From: Rhabdobacter roseus
GTDB lineage: Bacteria > Bacteroidota > Bacteroidia > Cytophagales > Spirosomataceae
Length of the DNA: 64,000 nt
Assembly: GCF_014202275.1 (NCBI RefSeq)
Contig: NZ_JACHGF010000005.1
Span: forward strand, 358,375 to 422,374
Direction: 5' to 3'
Shown: positions 19,425-28,549 of the stretch, piece by piece
Position numbering within the stretch: position 1 is the stretch's first letter
Layout of the letters: each line of letters begins with the position of its first letter
Notes under the pieces: model-generated
Seen by the model: the letters and a program-made list of their open reading frames with translations, nothing else
Database searches by the model: none
Told to the model about the DNA's origin: nothing
Position numbers and translations under genes: made by a program

Positions 19425-19455
19425 TTATTCCTACGCTTATGGCCTAACCGCTTTT

Positions 19456-19483
19456 CGGGGTACCTATGTGCGTAGGTACCCCG
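19456..19483. terminator. Inverted repeat, probable terminator of the SusCD operon
   Basis: Arms 19456-19466 and 19473-19483 are perfect 11-bp reverse complements with a 6-nt loop. Both arms contain the GGTACC form of the iterated motif. It lies 31 bp beyond the stop of the 590-aa gene. There is no long T run, so termination is inferred from position and stem strength. Confidence 0.55.
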
Positions 19484-19698
19484 AGGTACTTTAGCCGCTG
19501 GGAAAACCTAAATTTACCCTTAGCTTAATCAAGCTTGACGCTATTTCCCTCTTTTGTCAATAGCCCTACTTCATCTTTATGCGGTGTTTGTATAAACATT
19601 CTTGCTTATAATTGGAATATATTGCAAATTAGGAGCTTACTTAGAAAGGCTGCCCTTTGTTCTGTTTCCGGCACCTCTTACTAGCAAAGGGTACTTTC

Positions 19699-22248
19699 AT
19701 GCGCATCCCACGGCTCTTTTTTTACCTGCTTGTCATACTTATCCTGCCCAGTTATTCTGAGGTCCAGAATGGGCTTCAGGAAGGACCTTCCCCGCCCAAA
19801 TCGCCCGCGGAAGAAGCGAAGACGTTCCGGGTGGAGCCGGGCTTTCAAGTGCAGCTGGTGGCGGCCGAGCCTCTGGTGCAAGATCCGGTGGTCATTACCT
19901 TCGACGAGGATGGGCGCCTGTGGGTGGTGGAGATGCGCGGCTTCATGCCCGACATCGACGGCAACGGCGAAGAACAGCCCCTGGGCCGGATCTCGATCCT
20001 GGAAGACCTGGATGCCGACGGCACCATGGACAAAAGTACCCTTTACCTCGATAGCCTCATCCTGCCCCGAGCGCTCGGGCTGGTCAAAGGAGGTGCACTC
20101 GTAGCCGAAAACCACGCGCTGTGGCTTACCCAGGACCTTGACGGCGACCTAATGGCCGACCGCAAAGTACTGCTCGATGCTACCTACGCCCGCATCGGTA
20201 GCCCCGAACATACCGACAACGGACTGCTCAGAAACGTGGACAACTGGTACTACAGCGCCAAGTCCAGGCTCCGCTACCGGCTACAAAACGGGCAATGGGT
20301 GCGCGACAGCACCGAAGCGCGCGGCCAGTGGGGCATCAGCCACGACGAGCAAGGACGGCTTTTCTATAACTATAACTGGTCGCAGCTGCACGCCGACCTG
20401 GTGCCGCCCAACTACCTTTTCCGCAACAAACACCACCTCCCCTCCACGGGCATCGACCACGGGTTGACCATCGACCGCAAGGTTTTCCCCATCCGGCCCA
20501 ATCCCGCCGTCAACCGGGGGTACATTCCGGGTACTTTAGATGCCGAAGGCAAGCTCCTGGAGTTCACGGCCGCCTGCTCGCCGCTGGTTTTTCAAAGTAC
20601 CCTTTTCCCCCAAGCCTACCGGGGCAACGTCTTCGTCTGCGAGCCTGCTGGTAACCTCATCAAACGCAACGTGGTGAAAGAAGTGGGTATTGAGCTGCAA
20701 GCCTACGACCCCAATCCCGGCCGGGAGTTTATGGCCTCAACCGACGAGCGTTTTCGGCCCGTCCACACGGCCGTAGGGCCGGACGGGGCCCTCTACGTGG
20801 CCGACATGTACCGGGGGCTGATTCAGCACGGCTCCTACGTGACGCCCTACCTGCGCGAGCAGACCCTCCAGAGGCAGCTGGTGTTGCCTATCCAGCGCGG
20901 CCGGATCTGGCGCATTGTACCGGAGGGCTGGGTACCTACCAGAGCGCCGCGGCTTTCGCAGGCAAGTACCCCAGCGCTGGTGGAGCGGCTGGCTCACGCC
21001 GACGGCTGGCACCGGAACACGGCCCAGCGCCTCCTCGTGGAGCGCAACGACCCGGCTGTGGGGGGTACTTTGCGGAAGGTAGTTCAGAGCGGCTCCTCCG
21101 AGCTGGGGCGGTTTCACGCGCTCTGGACGCTCGAAGGCCTGGGATGGCTGGAGCCCGAGCTGCTCTTCGGCCTCCTGACGGACCGCTCGGTTTTGCTCCA
21201 AACGACCGCCCTGCGGCTCCTGGAAAACCCGGCTCGTCACGACCCCGCCACGCGAATACGACTGGAAGAAAAAATGCTGACGCTGGCCCAGCGGGCGTCT
21301 GCCAGGCAGGCACTACAGCTGGCCCTGAGTGCCCAGGTGCTGAGCCCGGAGGCAGCAACTACGATTTTGATTAAACTAGTGACGGACCACGGCGAACTAC
21401 CCCTCATCCGTGACGCCGTGCTAAGTAGCCTGGAACACCGGGAGTTTTCTTTATTGCAAACCATATGGACCGCCAAAGCCTGGGAAACCGCTGATCCGGC
21501 CAAGGAGATTTTTCTGGAAATGCTCACCGCGGCCATCATGAAAAAGGGCGATAGCCAGGAGCTTCGGGCGTTGCTAGCGCTGCTCACTACACCCGAACCC
21601 ACCACCGACTGGAAAGAAAAAGTGGTGCTCACGGGCATGGCCATCCAGGCGGGTAACAGCACGGCGATGGGCAAGATAAGCTTGGAAAGCGAACCGTTGC
21701 TCTTCAAAAAAAACAATCTACCCCTCGACGGCGGTCGGCTGGAAAGGCTCAAGCGGCTATTTTCCTGGCCGGGCTACTCGCCCGACACCAGCTCCGTGGC
21801 GGTGGCTACGCTGAGCCAGGAGGCTCTCCGGCAGTTTGCGCTGGGTCGCCAAAAGTACCTGGTCACCTGCGTGGGCTGCCACGGCTCCGACGGCGCGGGC
21901 GTCAGCCGCCTGGGGCCACCGCTCTCGCGCTCCGAATGGGTCCTTGGCGACGACCGCCGTCTTTCGCTGATCGTGCTGCACGGCCTGGAGGGGCCCCTGG
22001 AAGTAGCCGGTAAGCAATACGACGCTCCGGAGATCTTGCCCGTGATGCCCGCCCACTCTACCCTCGACGACGCCGGGATTGCCGCCATCCTGACCTACAT
22101 CCGCAATGAATGGGGCAACCAGGCACCTGCCGTCAGCGGCCGCACGGTGGCTACTACCCGCCACACCACCCAGGGGCGCGTTTACCCATGGAACGCTCCG
22201 GAACTCAATAAGCACATGGAAACCTTACCCCTGCCTACCAAACCCTAA
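19699..22248 (+). CDS. PVC-type heme-binding (cytochrome c) exported dehydrogenase-like protein
   Basis: An 849-aa exported protein. The N-terminal signal MRIPRLFFYLLVILIL is followed by a beta-propeller of the membrane-bound dehydrogenase type (FRVEPGFQVQLVAAEPLVQDP, DEDGRLWVVEMRG), then a HEAT-like helical region. A C-terminal c-type cytochrome domain has C724-V-G-C727-H728 and a distal Met candidate in PVMPAH. The ATG at 19699 is chosen over an upstream in-frame TTG because it starts the signal peptide. Such proteins probably oxidise sugars or alcohols in the periplasm and pass electrons to a carrier. It is followed 10 bp later by a TIM-barrel gene. Confidence 0.85.
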   Translation: MRIPRLFFYLLVILILPSYSEVQNGLQEGPSPPKSPAEEAKTFRVEPGFQVQLVAAEPLVQDPVVITFDEDGRLWVVEMRGFMPDIDGNGEEQPLGRISILEDLDADGTMDKSTLYLDSLILPRALGLVKGGALVAENHALWLTQDLDGDLMADRKVLLDATYARIGSPEHTDNGLLRNVDNWYYSAKSRLRYRLQNGQWVRDSTEARGQWGISHDEQGRLFYNYNWSQLHADLVPPNYLFRNKHHLPSTGIDHGLTIDRKVFPIRPNPAVNRGYIPGTLDAEGKLLEFTAACSPLVFQSTLFPQAYRGNVFVCEPAGNLIKRNVVKEVGIELQAYDPNPGREFMASTDERFRPVHTAVGPDGALYVADMYRGLIQHGSYVTPYLREQTLQRQLVLPIQRGRIWRIVPEGWVPTRAPRLSQASTPALVERLAHADGWHRNTAQRLLVERNDPAVGGTLRKVVQSGSSELGRFHALWTLEGLGWLEPELLFGLLTDRSVLLQTTALRLLENPARHDPATRIRLEEKMLTLAQRASARQALQLALSAQVLSPEAATTILIKLVTDHGELPLIRDAVLSSLEHREFSLLQTIWTAKAWETADPAKEIFLEMLTAAIMKKGDSQELRALLALLTTPEPTTDWKEKVVLTGMAIQAGNSTAMGKISLESEPLLFKKNNLPLDGGRLERLKRLFSWPGYSPDTSSVAVATLSQEALRQFALGRQKYLVTCVGCHGSDGAGVSRLGPPLSRSEWVLGDDRRLSLIVLHGLEGPLEVAGKQYDAPEILPVMPAHSTLDDAGIAAILTYIRNEWGNQAPAVSGRTVATTRHTTQGRVYPWNAPELNKHMETLPLPTKP

Positions 22249-22258
22249 CGACCTACCT

Positions 22259-23362
22259 ATGAACCCAAACCAAGTACCTCCCGACGCCCCTCAGCCCGAC
22301 CGACGAGCTTTTCTACGCACGGCGGGGCTGGGCGCGGCGGCCCTTGCCTTGTCTCAGGCGGCGTTTGCATCCCTAGCGCCAGGTACCCCTATGGGCATTG
22401 TGGTGCATTCCTACGCACTCCGCTGGAATCCTAAAGTCGAAAGTACCAGGTACCCCGGTTTCCAGAATGCCCTCCAGCTGATGGAGCATTGCCAAAAAAT
22501 CGGGGCCGGGGGAGTGCAGGTGGGCGTGAGTAACTGGGCCACGGATTTTTCTAAAAAAGTGCGGGACGTCCGCGAAAAGCTCGGCCTGTACCTGGAAGGC
22601 AGCATTGGGCTACCCAAGTCGGCCAGCGACCAGGGTACTTTTGAAAAAGAGGTACTGGCGGCCAAAGAAGCCGGAGCTACCGTACTCCGGACCGTCTGCC
22701 TCAGCGGGCGGCGCTACGAAAACTTCCGCTCCGAGGCCGACTTCCAGGCCTTCCGGCAAAACGCCCGGCAGTCGCTGCGGCTGGCCGCTCCCATTGTACA
22801 AAAACACAAGATGAAGCTGGCCGTCGAAAACCACAAAGACTGGCGGGCCGAGGAGCTCGTGGAGCTCATCAAAGAGCTCAGTAACGAGTGGGTGGGCGTC
22901 ACGCTCGACTTCGGCAATAACGTTTCGTTGCTCGAAGATCCGGCGGAAGTCATCCGACGCCTGGCTCCCTACGCCTTTTCGACCCACGTCAAAGACATGG
23001 GGGTGCAGGAGTACCCGCAGGGTTTTTTACTTTCCGAAGTACCTCTGGGGCAAGGCATCGTGAATTTGAAAGAAGGCGTTGCCCTTTGCCAAAAGTACAA
23101 TCCAAACATCACTTTTAATTTGGAAATGATCACCCGCGACCCGCTTGAAGTACCCTGCCTGGGCGAAGCCTACTGGGCTACCCTAGGTACCCTCCCGGCC
23201 TCCCACCTGGCTAGTACCCTCAGGATGGTGCGCGAGCGGAGCTTTCCCCAAAAACTACCCTCCGTCAGCGGCCTCGATTCTGAGCAACGCCTGGCCTTTG
23301 AAGAACAAAATATTCTATCTTGCCTGGCCTTTAGCAAAAGTACCCTGCGTTTGGGTACCTAG
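22259..23362 (+). CDS. Tat-exported sugar phosphate isomerase/epimerase-like TIM-barrel protein
   Basis: A 367-aa protein. The ATG at 22259 gives a clean Tat signal (RRAFLRTAGLGAAALAL), so the longer frame starting at 22106 inside the previous gene is rejected. The body is an AP-endonuclease-2/xylose-isomerase-like barrel with GVQVGVSNW, AVENHKDW (metal-binding Glu/His), VTLDFGNN and FNLEMITRDP. Relatives include sugar epimerases and, in the exported branch, enzymes acting on oxidised glycosides. It lies 10 bp after the cytochrome gene and 39 bp before the SDR, suggesting one unit. Confidence 0.85.
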   Translation: MNPNQVPPDAPQPDRRAFLRTAGLGAAALALSQAAFASLAPGTPMGIVVHSYALRWNPKVESTRYPGFQNALQLMEHCQKIGAGGVQVGVSNWATDFSKKVRDVREKLGLYLEGSIGLPKSASDQGTFEKEVLAAKEAGATVLRTVCLSGRRYENFRSEADFQAFRQNARQSLRLAAPIVQKHKMKLAVENHKDWRAEELVELIKELSNEWVGVTLDFGNNVSLLEDPAEVIRRLAPYAFSTHVKDMGVQEYPQGFLLSEVPLGQGIVNLKEGVALCQKYNPNITFNLEMITRDPLEVPCLGEAYWATLGTLPASHLASTLRMVRERSFPQKLPSVSGLDSEQRLAFEEQNILSCLAFSKSTLRLGT

Positions 23363-23401
23363 CCTTTTTCCAATCCTACTTTTATAGAAGAACAACCAAC
23401 C

Positions 23402-24199
23402 ATGAGTATTCCTTCTTCCCTGGCGGCGCTGCCCGGCATCAAGCTTTTTGACCTAACCGGCCGCACGGCCATTATTACCGGAGGCTCCAAAGGCCTCGGA
23501 CTGGCTATGGCCGCCGGACTGGCCTCGGCCGGGGCCAACCTCATGCTCGTCAACCGCAACGGGGCCGAAGGTACCCTGGCCGCGCAGGAACTGGCCGCGG
23601 AGTACGGTGTAAGGACCGTCGCCTTTGCCGCCGACGTATGTGATCAGCAACAAACCGAAACCATGGCCCAAATCGCGATGGATACCTTCGGCCGGATTGA
23701 CATCCTTATCAACAGCGCCGGGATCAACATCCGGGGGGCCATCGACGAGCTCAGTCCCGACGATTTCAAGAAAGTGATGGATGTGAACGTCAATGGTACC
23801 TGGCTGTGTAGCCGGGCCGTAACGCCCTACATGAAGCAGGCCAACAAGGGGAGCATCATCAACCTGGCCAGTACCCTGGGCCTGGTGGGCCTCGCCAACC
23901 GCACGCCCTACGCGTCCAGCAAGGGCGCCGTGGTGCAGATGACCCGCGCGCTGGCGCTGGAGCTGGCTCCCTTTAACATCACCGTCAACGCCATTTGTCC
24001 GGGGCCTTTCCTGACCGAGATGAACCTCCCCATTGCCGACACCGAAGAGGGGCTGAAATTTGTGGTAGGAGCCACCGCGCTGGGCCGGTGGGGACACCTC
24101 AAAGAAATCCAGGGCGCGGCTCTTTTCCTGGCCAGCGACGCCGGCACCTACATGGTGGGCTCCATGCTCACCGTCGACGGCGGCTGGACGGCCCGCTAG
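23402..24199 (+). CDS. SDR-family oxidoreductase, gluconate 5-dehydrogenase-like
   Basis: A 265-aa classical short-chain dehydrogenase. NAD(P)-binding TGGSKGLG is near residues 23-30, NSAGIN near 100, catalytic Ser in INLASTLG, and YASSK (Tyr/Lys) near 170-174. It ends with MLTVDGGWTAR, typical of the gluconate/2-keto-deoxygluconate dehydrogenase group. Position between the TIM-barrel gene and a convergent GntP permease supports a sugar-acid substrate, but this is inference. Confidence 0.85.
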   Translation: MSIPSSLAALPGIKLFDLTGRTAIITGGSKGLGLAMAAGLASAGANLMLVNRNGAEGTLAAQELAAEYGVRTVAFAADVCDQQQTETMAQIAMDTFGRIDILINSAGINIRGAIDELSPDDFKKVMDVNVNGTWLCSRAVTPYMKQANKGSIINLASTLGLVGLANRTPYASSKGAVVQMTRALALELAPFNITVNAICPGPFLTEMNLPIADTEEGLKFVVGATALGRWGHLKEIQGAALFLASDAGTYMVGSMLTVDGGWTAR

Positions 24200-24223
24200 C
24201 CAGTAGGTACTTTGCCGCGTTTT

Positions 24224-25552
24224 TTACACGAAAAGCGTGATCAGGTAGATCGTCACGATGGCCGTCAGGGACATGATCAGCGTACCGAGGCTGTGCGACT
24301 GGTTGCCCTGCTTGATGGTGAGGCCCGACAGCTGCGTGACGGCCCAAAAGAAGCTGTCGTTGGCGTGCGAAATAGCAATGGCCCCCGCGCCGGTAGCCAG
24401 TACCGCAAAGACCCGCATGGTTTCGGAGTCCAGCCCCAGTACGCCCAGCAGGGGCGCAATGATGGAGGCCGTGGTGATCATGGCTACGGTGGAAGAGCCC
24501 TGGGCGGTTTTCAGCGAAAAGGCAATCAGGAAGGGCAGAAAAATTCCCCAATTGGCGTTGCTCATGCTGGAGCTCACCAGGTCGCCAATCCCGGAATTTT
24601 GGAGCATTTTTCCAAATACGCCCCCCGCCCCGGTGATCAAAATGACGGGCGCGGCGATTTGGATGGCTTCGCCCAACCAGCCGGTGGCCGACAGCAGCTT
24701 GCGGTCCAGCTTGGCCGGAAGCGTAAAGGACAAAAAAGCACCAATCAGGAGCGCAATCACCGGGCTACCGATGAAGAGAATCACCGTAATGAACCGGCCG
24801 TCGCCCAGGGGCTGCGTGGGGTACTTGGCAATGGAAGCCAGGATAATCAGCAGCAAAGGTACCAGAATGGGCAAGAAGGCGGAAAAAGCGGAGGGATACT
24901 GGCGCTGGTCTTTTTCTACTTCCACAGTGGCCATCTTGGGTTGCAGGGGGATGTTTGCCACAAATTTTTTCACAAAAAAATAGCTGGGGATCAGCGTGAT
25001 AAAACTCACGATAAGCCCCCAGAAAATGATCATCCCCAGGTCGGCCTCCAGGATGCCAGCCGTGGCAATGGGCCCCGGCGTGGGCGGCACCAGCGAGTGA
25101 CTGGCCGTAGCGCCCAGGGCCACGGCGATGGTGGTGGCGGCGTAAGGTACCTTGCCTTTCAGCGACAGCGACTTGCTGATGGGATTCATCATGATGAAGG
25201 TACTGTCGCCAAACACCGGGATCGAGAGGATGTAGCCGCAAATCATCATGGCTACCGTCACCGACTTTTTCCCGATCCAGGAAAGTACCTTTTCGGCAAT
25301 GACGAGCGCGCCGCCGGTTTTTTCCAGGAAAGTACCCAGGATCACCCCCAGCAAAATGAGCAGCCCAATACTTCCCAGTATCCCCCCGAAACCGTCCGAG
25401 ATCGACTTCAGGATCAGGTCGGTGGACATGCCCGAAAGCAATCCGTACAGGATGGCCCCCACAAACAGGGCCAGAAAAGGGTGGATTTCAAACTTGACAA
25501 TGGCAATCAGGATGACCGCCAGGGCAAACAGAATAGTCAGGAGGGTTAGCAT
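24224..25552 (-). CDS. GntP family permease (gluconate/sugar acid:H+ symporter)
   Basis: A 442-aa polytopic protein, usual length for GntP, with about twelve hydrophobic segments. Recognisable motifs include FGDSTFIMMNPISKSL, ATASHSLVPPTPGPIA (the GntP hallmark PPTPGP) and AQGSSTVAMITTASI. It should import gluconate or a similar aldonate by proton symport. It is convergent with the SDR gene, with only 24 bp between the stops, so functional pairing is by neighbourhood rather than a shared transcript. Confidence 0.93.
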   Translation of the reverse strand: MLTLLTILFALAVILIAIVKFEIHPFLALFVGAILYGLLSGMSTDLILKSISDGFGGILGSIGLLILLGVILGTFLEKTGGALVIAEKVLSWIGKKSVTVAMMICGYILSIPVFGDSTFIMMNPISKSLSLKGKVPYAATTIAVALGATASHSLVPPTPGPIATAGILEADLGMIIFWGLIVSFITLIPSYFFVKKFVANIPLQPKMATVEVEKDQRQYPSAFSAFLPILVPLLLIILASIAKYPTQPLGDGRFITVILFIGSPVIALLIGAFLSFTLPAKLDRKLLSATGWLGEAIQIAAPVILITGAGGVFGKMLQNSGIGDLVSSSMSNANWGIFLPFLIAFSLKTAQGSSTVAMITTASIIAPLLGVLGLDSETMRVFAVLATGAGAIAISHANDSFFWAVTQLSGLTIKQGNQSHSLGTLIMSLTAIVTIYLITLFV

Positions 25553-25647
25553 GTTGGGTTTGGTAGCTGAGGTACTAGGTTTGGGTAGTTTAAAAAATAA
25601 AATTTCACTTCAAAAAATGCACAGGGGCAGGATTAAAAACAGGATCG

Positions 25648-26544
25648 CTAGGGTACTTCGACGTCTTTTTGAGCTCGGGTTTTTCCCAGCCAAATGCGGC
25701 TGCTCTTGCCCTGCCAAACATCCTTTTTCGCCACCTGATAGGTAAGCCCCGGAAAGGTAAAGTCGGCGTTGTATTTTCCGGCGGGCACCGCGTCAAAAGC
25801 ATCGTACGTAAGCGTGATCAACCTGCTTTCCTTACTTTTAAGTACCGACAGCCATTCCCGCTTCCAGCCATTCCAGGGCTCCGGCTTTTCGACGGCCAGG
25901 TGGTGCGTGTAGGGCTTTTGATGAGTACCTCGGAACGATAGCCCGTTGGTAAAATAGTGAAACAGCGCCGTACCCATTTTATCCGGGTCCAAATGGTAGA
26001 GATCTTCCTCGTCGCGGTTGGTCAGTCGTAGCTCCAGGGTCACTTTTCCCGAACCCGCCACTTGCACCGAAACTACCTCACAGGCCAGGCCCTGGCGGTA
26101 CTGCCCCGCTTGCCGCAAGGCGTCCATGATCCGGGGGTCGCTTCGGGGGTCGGAAGTACCTGGCACATTGGGACCAATAAAATCATTGGGATTAATAAAA
26201 TCAATCGACAGCAGGTACTCGTTGTAAAAAGTAGGCTTGGTATAAATCACCGGCCCTTTGGGTAAGTAAGAAGAATACCCCGACAGAATCGTCCCGGCAT
26301 AGATTTCCCGGCCGCGGGCATAGACCGCAAACTGACCCTGATCGGCTTCTTTGAGTACCGTCCGGTCGTTTTTGAGATAAACCAAGTGGCTGGAAAAATC
26401 ATAGAACTCAACGTCACTGGTTGTGATAACCATCGAATCATTGATCTTAATCCCAAACCCAGCCTCCGAATCTGGACCGTTAGGTGTACAACCCAGCAGG
26501 AATAGCAGGCCGCCCAGAAGAAAGTACCTGGCGAATGTCTTCAT
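25648..26544 (-). CDS. Hypothetical lipoprotein
   Basis: A 298-aa protein with lipobox LLGC (Cys19) when started at the ATG at 26544; the frame can open 24 bp earlier but that would bury the signal. The rest is mainly beta-strand-like with a C-terminal YNADFTFPGLTYQV segment. No known family is recognised. It is separated from gntP by about 95 bp in the same direction, so co-transcription is unlikely but possible. Confidence 0.65.
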   Translation of the reverse strand: MKTFARYFLLGGLLFLLGCTPNGPDSEAGFGIKINDSMVITTSDVEFYDFSSHLVYLKNDRTVLKEADQGQFAVYARGREIYAGTILSGYSSYLPKGPVIYTKPTFYNEYLLSIDFINPNDFIGPNVPGTSDPRSDPRIMDALRQAGQYRQGLACEVVSVQVAGSGKVTLELRLTNRDEEDLYHLDPDKMGTALFHYFTNGLSFRGTHQKPYTHHLAVEKPEPWNGWKREWLSVLKSKESRLITLTYDAFDAVPAGKYNADFTFPGLTYQVAKKDVWQGKSSRIWLGKTRAQKDVEVP

Positions 26545-26908
26545 GACCTTGGCATTTTTAAAATACACATTTTCAGAAATGATTTCTAACGAAGATTGTA
26601 TACGTTTACAAGGCCGGGGCGTTGGGTTCAGGTTGCTATTTTTGGTGCTTCAGTACCCAAAAGCAGCAGGTACCCTATAATATACCCATTTCTTCTAGCC
26701 AAAGTACCTTGATCCTTTTTTACCCAATAGCTGCAAGCCCGGTGCAAGCTCAGGTACCTTGGTATGCTTTTCTAGGAGAAGAAATTTGGGACACGGCATA
26801 CGATTGGGGTCCATAACGCCCTTCAGCAACCTGCCCTTGCTGGTTCAAGTTGTCAAGCTTTTGCCAGGAAAAAATAGAAAAAAATGGTATTTTTGAGAAA
26901 AAAGGAAA
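26545..26908. other. Intergenic region between divergent lipoprotein and antitoxin genes
   Basis: No supported gene. It holds four or five copies of the iterated GTAC motif and, at its right end, a promoter-like element for the toxin-antitoxin pair. Short open frames here have no coding character. Confidence 0.5.
26888..26895 (+). promoter_or_regulatory. Putative -7 element of the toxin-antitoxin operon
   Basis: TATTTTTG fits TAnnTTTG and stands 13 bp before the antitoxin ATG, implying a very short leader. A TTTG at 26860-26863 is 24 bp upstream, slightly beyond the usual -33 spacing. Confidence 0.45.
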
Positions 26909-27136
26909 ATGAAGATTTACCGGTATAAAACGAAGATTTCCGAAAGCGGCTCCATTCAGCTTCCGCTTAATCCAGCTCTTTATGACCAAGAAGTAGAAAT
27001 ACTCATTTTGCCCAAATCTCTAGAAAAAGAGCAAAAGTTAAAAGCCATTGACTTCATAACCAAGTGGGCCGGTTTTTTGAAAAGTACCCCTACCGATAGC
27101 ACCAAGTATGATTACCTTATGGAAAAATACAAATGA
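26909..27136 (+). CDS. Small antitoxin-like protein of a type II toxin-antitoxin pair
   Basis: A 75-aa protein resembling DUF2281/VapB-like antitoxins: an N-terminal beta-hairpin (SGSIQLPLNPALYDQEVEIL) that would form the DNA-binding swapped-hairpin dimer, and a C-terminal part (AIDFITKWAGFL) that could wrap the toxin. Its stop overlaps the start of the PIN gene by 4 bp, the usual translational coupling in such pairs. In this family the antitoxin neutralises the toxin and represses its own promoter. Confidence 0.7.
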   Translation: MKIYRYKTKISESGSIQLPLNPALYDQEVEILILPKSLEKEQKLKAIDFITKWAGFLKSTPTDSTKYDYLMEKYK

Positions 27137-27546
27137 AAAGGGTTCTTTTCGATACTAATATCATACTTGACATTGCCCTGGAACGTGCGCCTCACTTTGA
27201 AGATGCTTTTGAATTGTTTGCTCTGATAGATCAACAGTTACTAGTTGGGCACATTACGGCATCTACTGTTACTGATATTTACTACATCGCGAAAAAAGAA
27301 AAAGGGCACCAGGTAGCCGTTGACTTTTTGGAAGGTTTGGTCAGCCTTGTTGAGGTGATTGGAATTGATAAAGACATTATTTTGCAAGCTTTGGCCGCCG
27401 AAATGAAAGATTTTGAAGATGCCGTTCAAGCTTCCGCAGCCGAAGTAAATGACATTGAATTCATTATTACCCGAAACAAAAGCGATTTTACGAATACCTC
27501 CGTCCAAATTGCTACGCCTAAAGAATTTTTAAGCTACCCTAGATGA
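27133..27546 (+). CDS. PIN-domain toxin (VapC-like ribonuclease)
   Basis: A 137-aa PIN domain. Metal-binding acidic residues are visible in FDTNIILD (Asp7), HFEDAFELF, and near the C-terminus NDIEFIITRNKSDF (acidic cluster with the DF signature). VapC-type PIN toxins cleave tRNA or rRNA when freed from the antitoxin. It overlaps the upstream antitoxin by 4 bp. Base composition is lower in GC and in GTAC motif than its neighbours, consistent with mobile cargo. Confidence 0.82.
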   Translation: MKRVLFDTNIILDIALERAPHFEDAFELFALIDQQLLVGHITASTVTDIYYIAKKEKGHQVAVDFLEGLVSLVEVIGIDKDIILQALAAEMKDFEDAVQASAAEVNDIEFIITRNKSDFTNTSVQIATPKEFLSYPR

Positions 27547-27637
27547 TAGCCACTGGGCATTGGTTTGTAATGCTGACCTAAAGACACTTTGCTTCCTGCC
27601 GCTATTCATAGGTCTACACCCCCAAGTACCCCTTTTC

Positions 27638-28540
27638 ATGACTACGCTTCAACTACCCACTCCACCGCTGTTCAGCTTTCAGGAGTGCCTCTGGTTTCTG
27701 GACCGCAACTACGACGACATCATGCACCGCGTAGCGCCCGAGGTACTTTTGAAGCCTTTTCGGGTGGCAGGAGAAGCCGTGCTGGTGGAAGTGACGGAGC
27801 AGACGGGGTACCTGCAACTGCGGGTACTGCAAGGTACTTTGACCGACGAGGCAGAGCTGCTCCGCCAGGTCACCGAGCTCTTCGACCTCACCACCGACCT
27901 GGCGCCTTTTTACAAGTACCTCCGCGCCGACCCTGAGCTGGCCTTTATGGCCGAGCAGTACCACGGGCTGCGGCTGGTGGGCATCCCTGACCTCTTCGAG
28001 GCGCTGTGCTGGAGTATCATCGGGCAGCAGATCAACCTTACGTTTGCCTACCGGCTCAAGCGCCGCCTCGTCGAAGCCTACGGGGAGCCGATCCGGTACC
28101 AGGACGAAACCTTCTACCTTTTCCCGACACCCGCTCAGCTGGCGGCCCTAACGCCCGAAGCGCTGCGCGCGCTGCAATTCTCGACCCGCAAGGCCGAGTA
28201 CCTCATTGGGGTGGCACGGGCTTTTACCGAAGGTACTTTGTCCAAAGAAATCCTGCAAGCGCTGCCGACGACCGAAGCCATGCTCGGGGCGCTGGTGGCG
28301 CACAAGGGCATCGGCCAGTGGACTGCCAACTACGCCCTCATGAAATCGCTCAAGGTACCTACCTGCATCCCCTACGGCGACGTGGGCCTCTACAACGCCC
28401 TGCGGGCCGTGAAAGGACTGCCGCGCCGCCCCAGCCGCCCGGAGCTGGACGCGGTCTTTGAGCCCTTTCGGGGCTGGGAAGGGTACCTGACGTTTTACCT
28501 CTGGCGCACGCTGGCTAGCCCGGTGCTGAAGTACCCCTAA
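27638..28540 (+). CDS. alkA: DNA-3-methyladenine glycosylase II
   Basis: A 300-aa HhH-GPD glycosylase removing alkylated bases. An AlkA N-terminal domain (about 10-95) precedes the HhH-GPD fold. SIIGQQINLTFA is the core helix, HKGIGQWTANYALM is the helix-hairpin-helix, and the catalytic Asp (about residue 248) is in IPYGDVGLYNAL. The ATG at 27638 is chosen because the upstream extension to 27560 has no family similarity. It is convergent with the SGNH hydrolase, with 9 bp between stops. Confidence 0.9.
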   Translation: MTTLQLPTPPLFSFQECLWFLDRNYDDIMHRVAPEVLLKPFRVAGEAVLVEVTEQTGYLQLRVLQGTLTDEAELLRQVTELFDLTTDLAPFYKYLRADPELAFMAEQYHGLRLVGIPDLFEALCWSIIGQQINLTFAYRLKRRLVEAYGEPIRYQDETFYLFPTPAQLAALTPEALRALQFSTRKAEYLIGVARAFTEGTLSKEILQALPTTEAMLGALVAHKGIGQWTANYALMKSLKVPTCIPYGDVGLYNALRAVKGLPRRPSRPELDAVFEPFRGWEGYLTFYLWRTLASPVLKYP

Positions 28541-28549
28541 AGTACCTAT

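Noticed and set aside
22106..22258. N-terminal extension of the TIM-barrel protein
   Set aside because: It would overlap the cytochrome gene and displace the Tat signal that starts at 22259.
24212..25549. 445-aa open frame on the plus strand opposite gntP
   Set aside because: It is a mirror of the strongly supported GntP permease; composition is Gly/Arg/Gln/His-rich with no domain.
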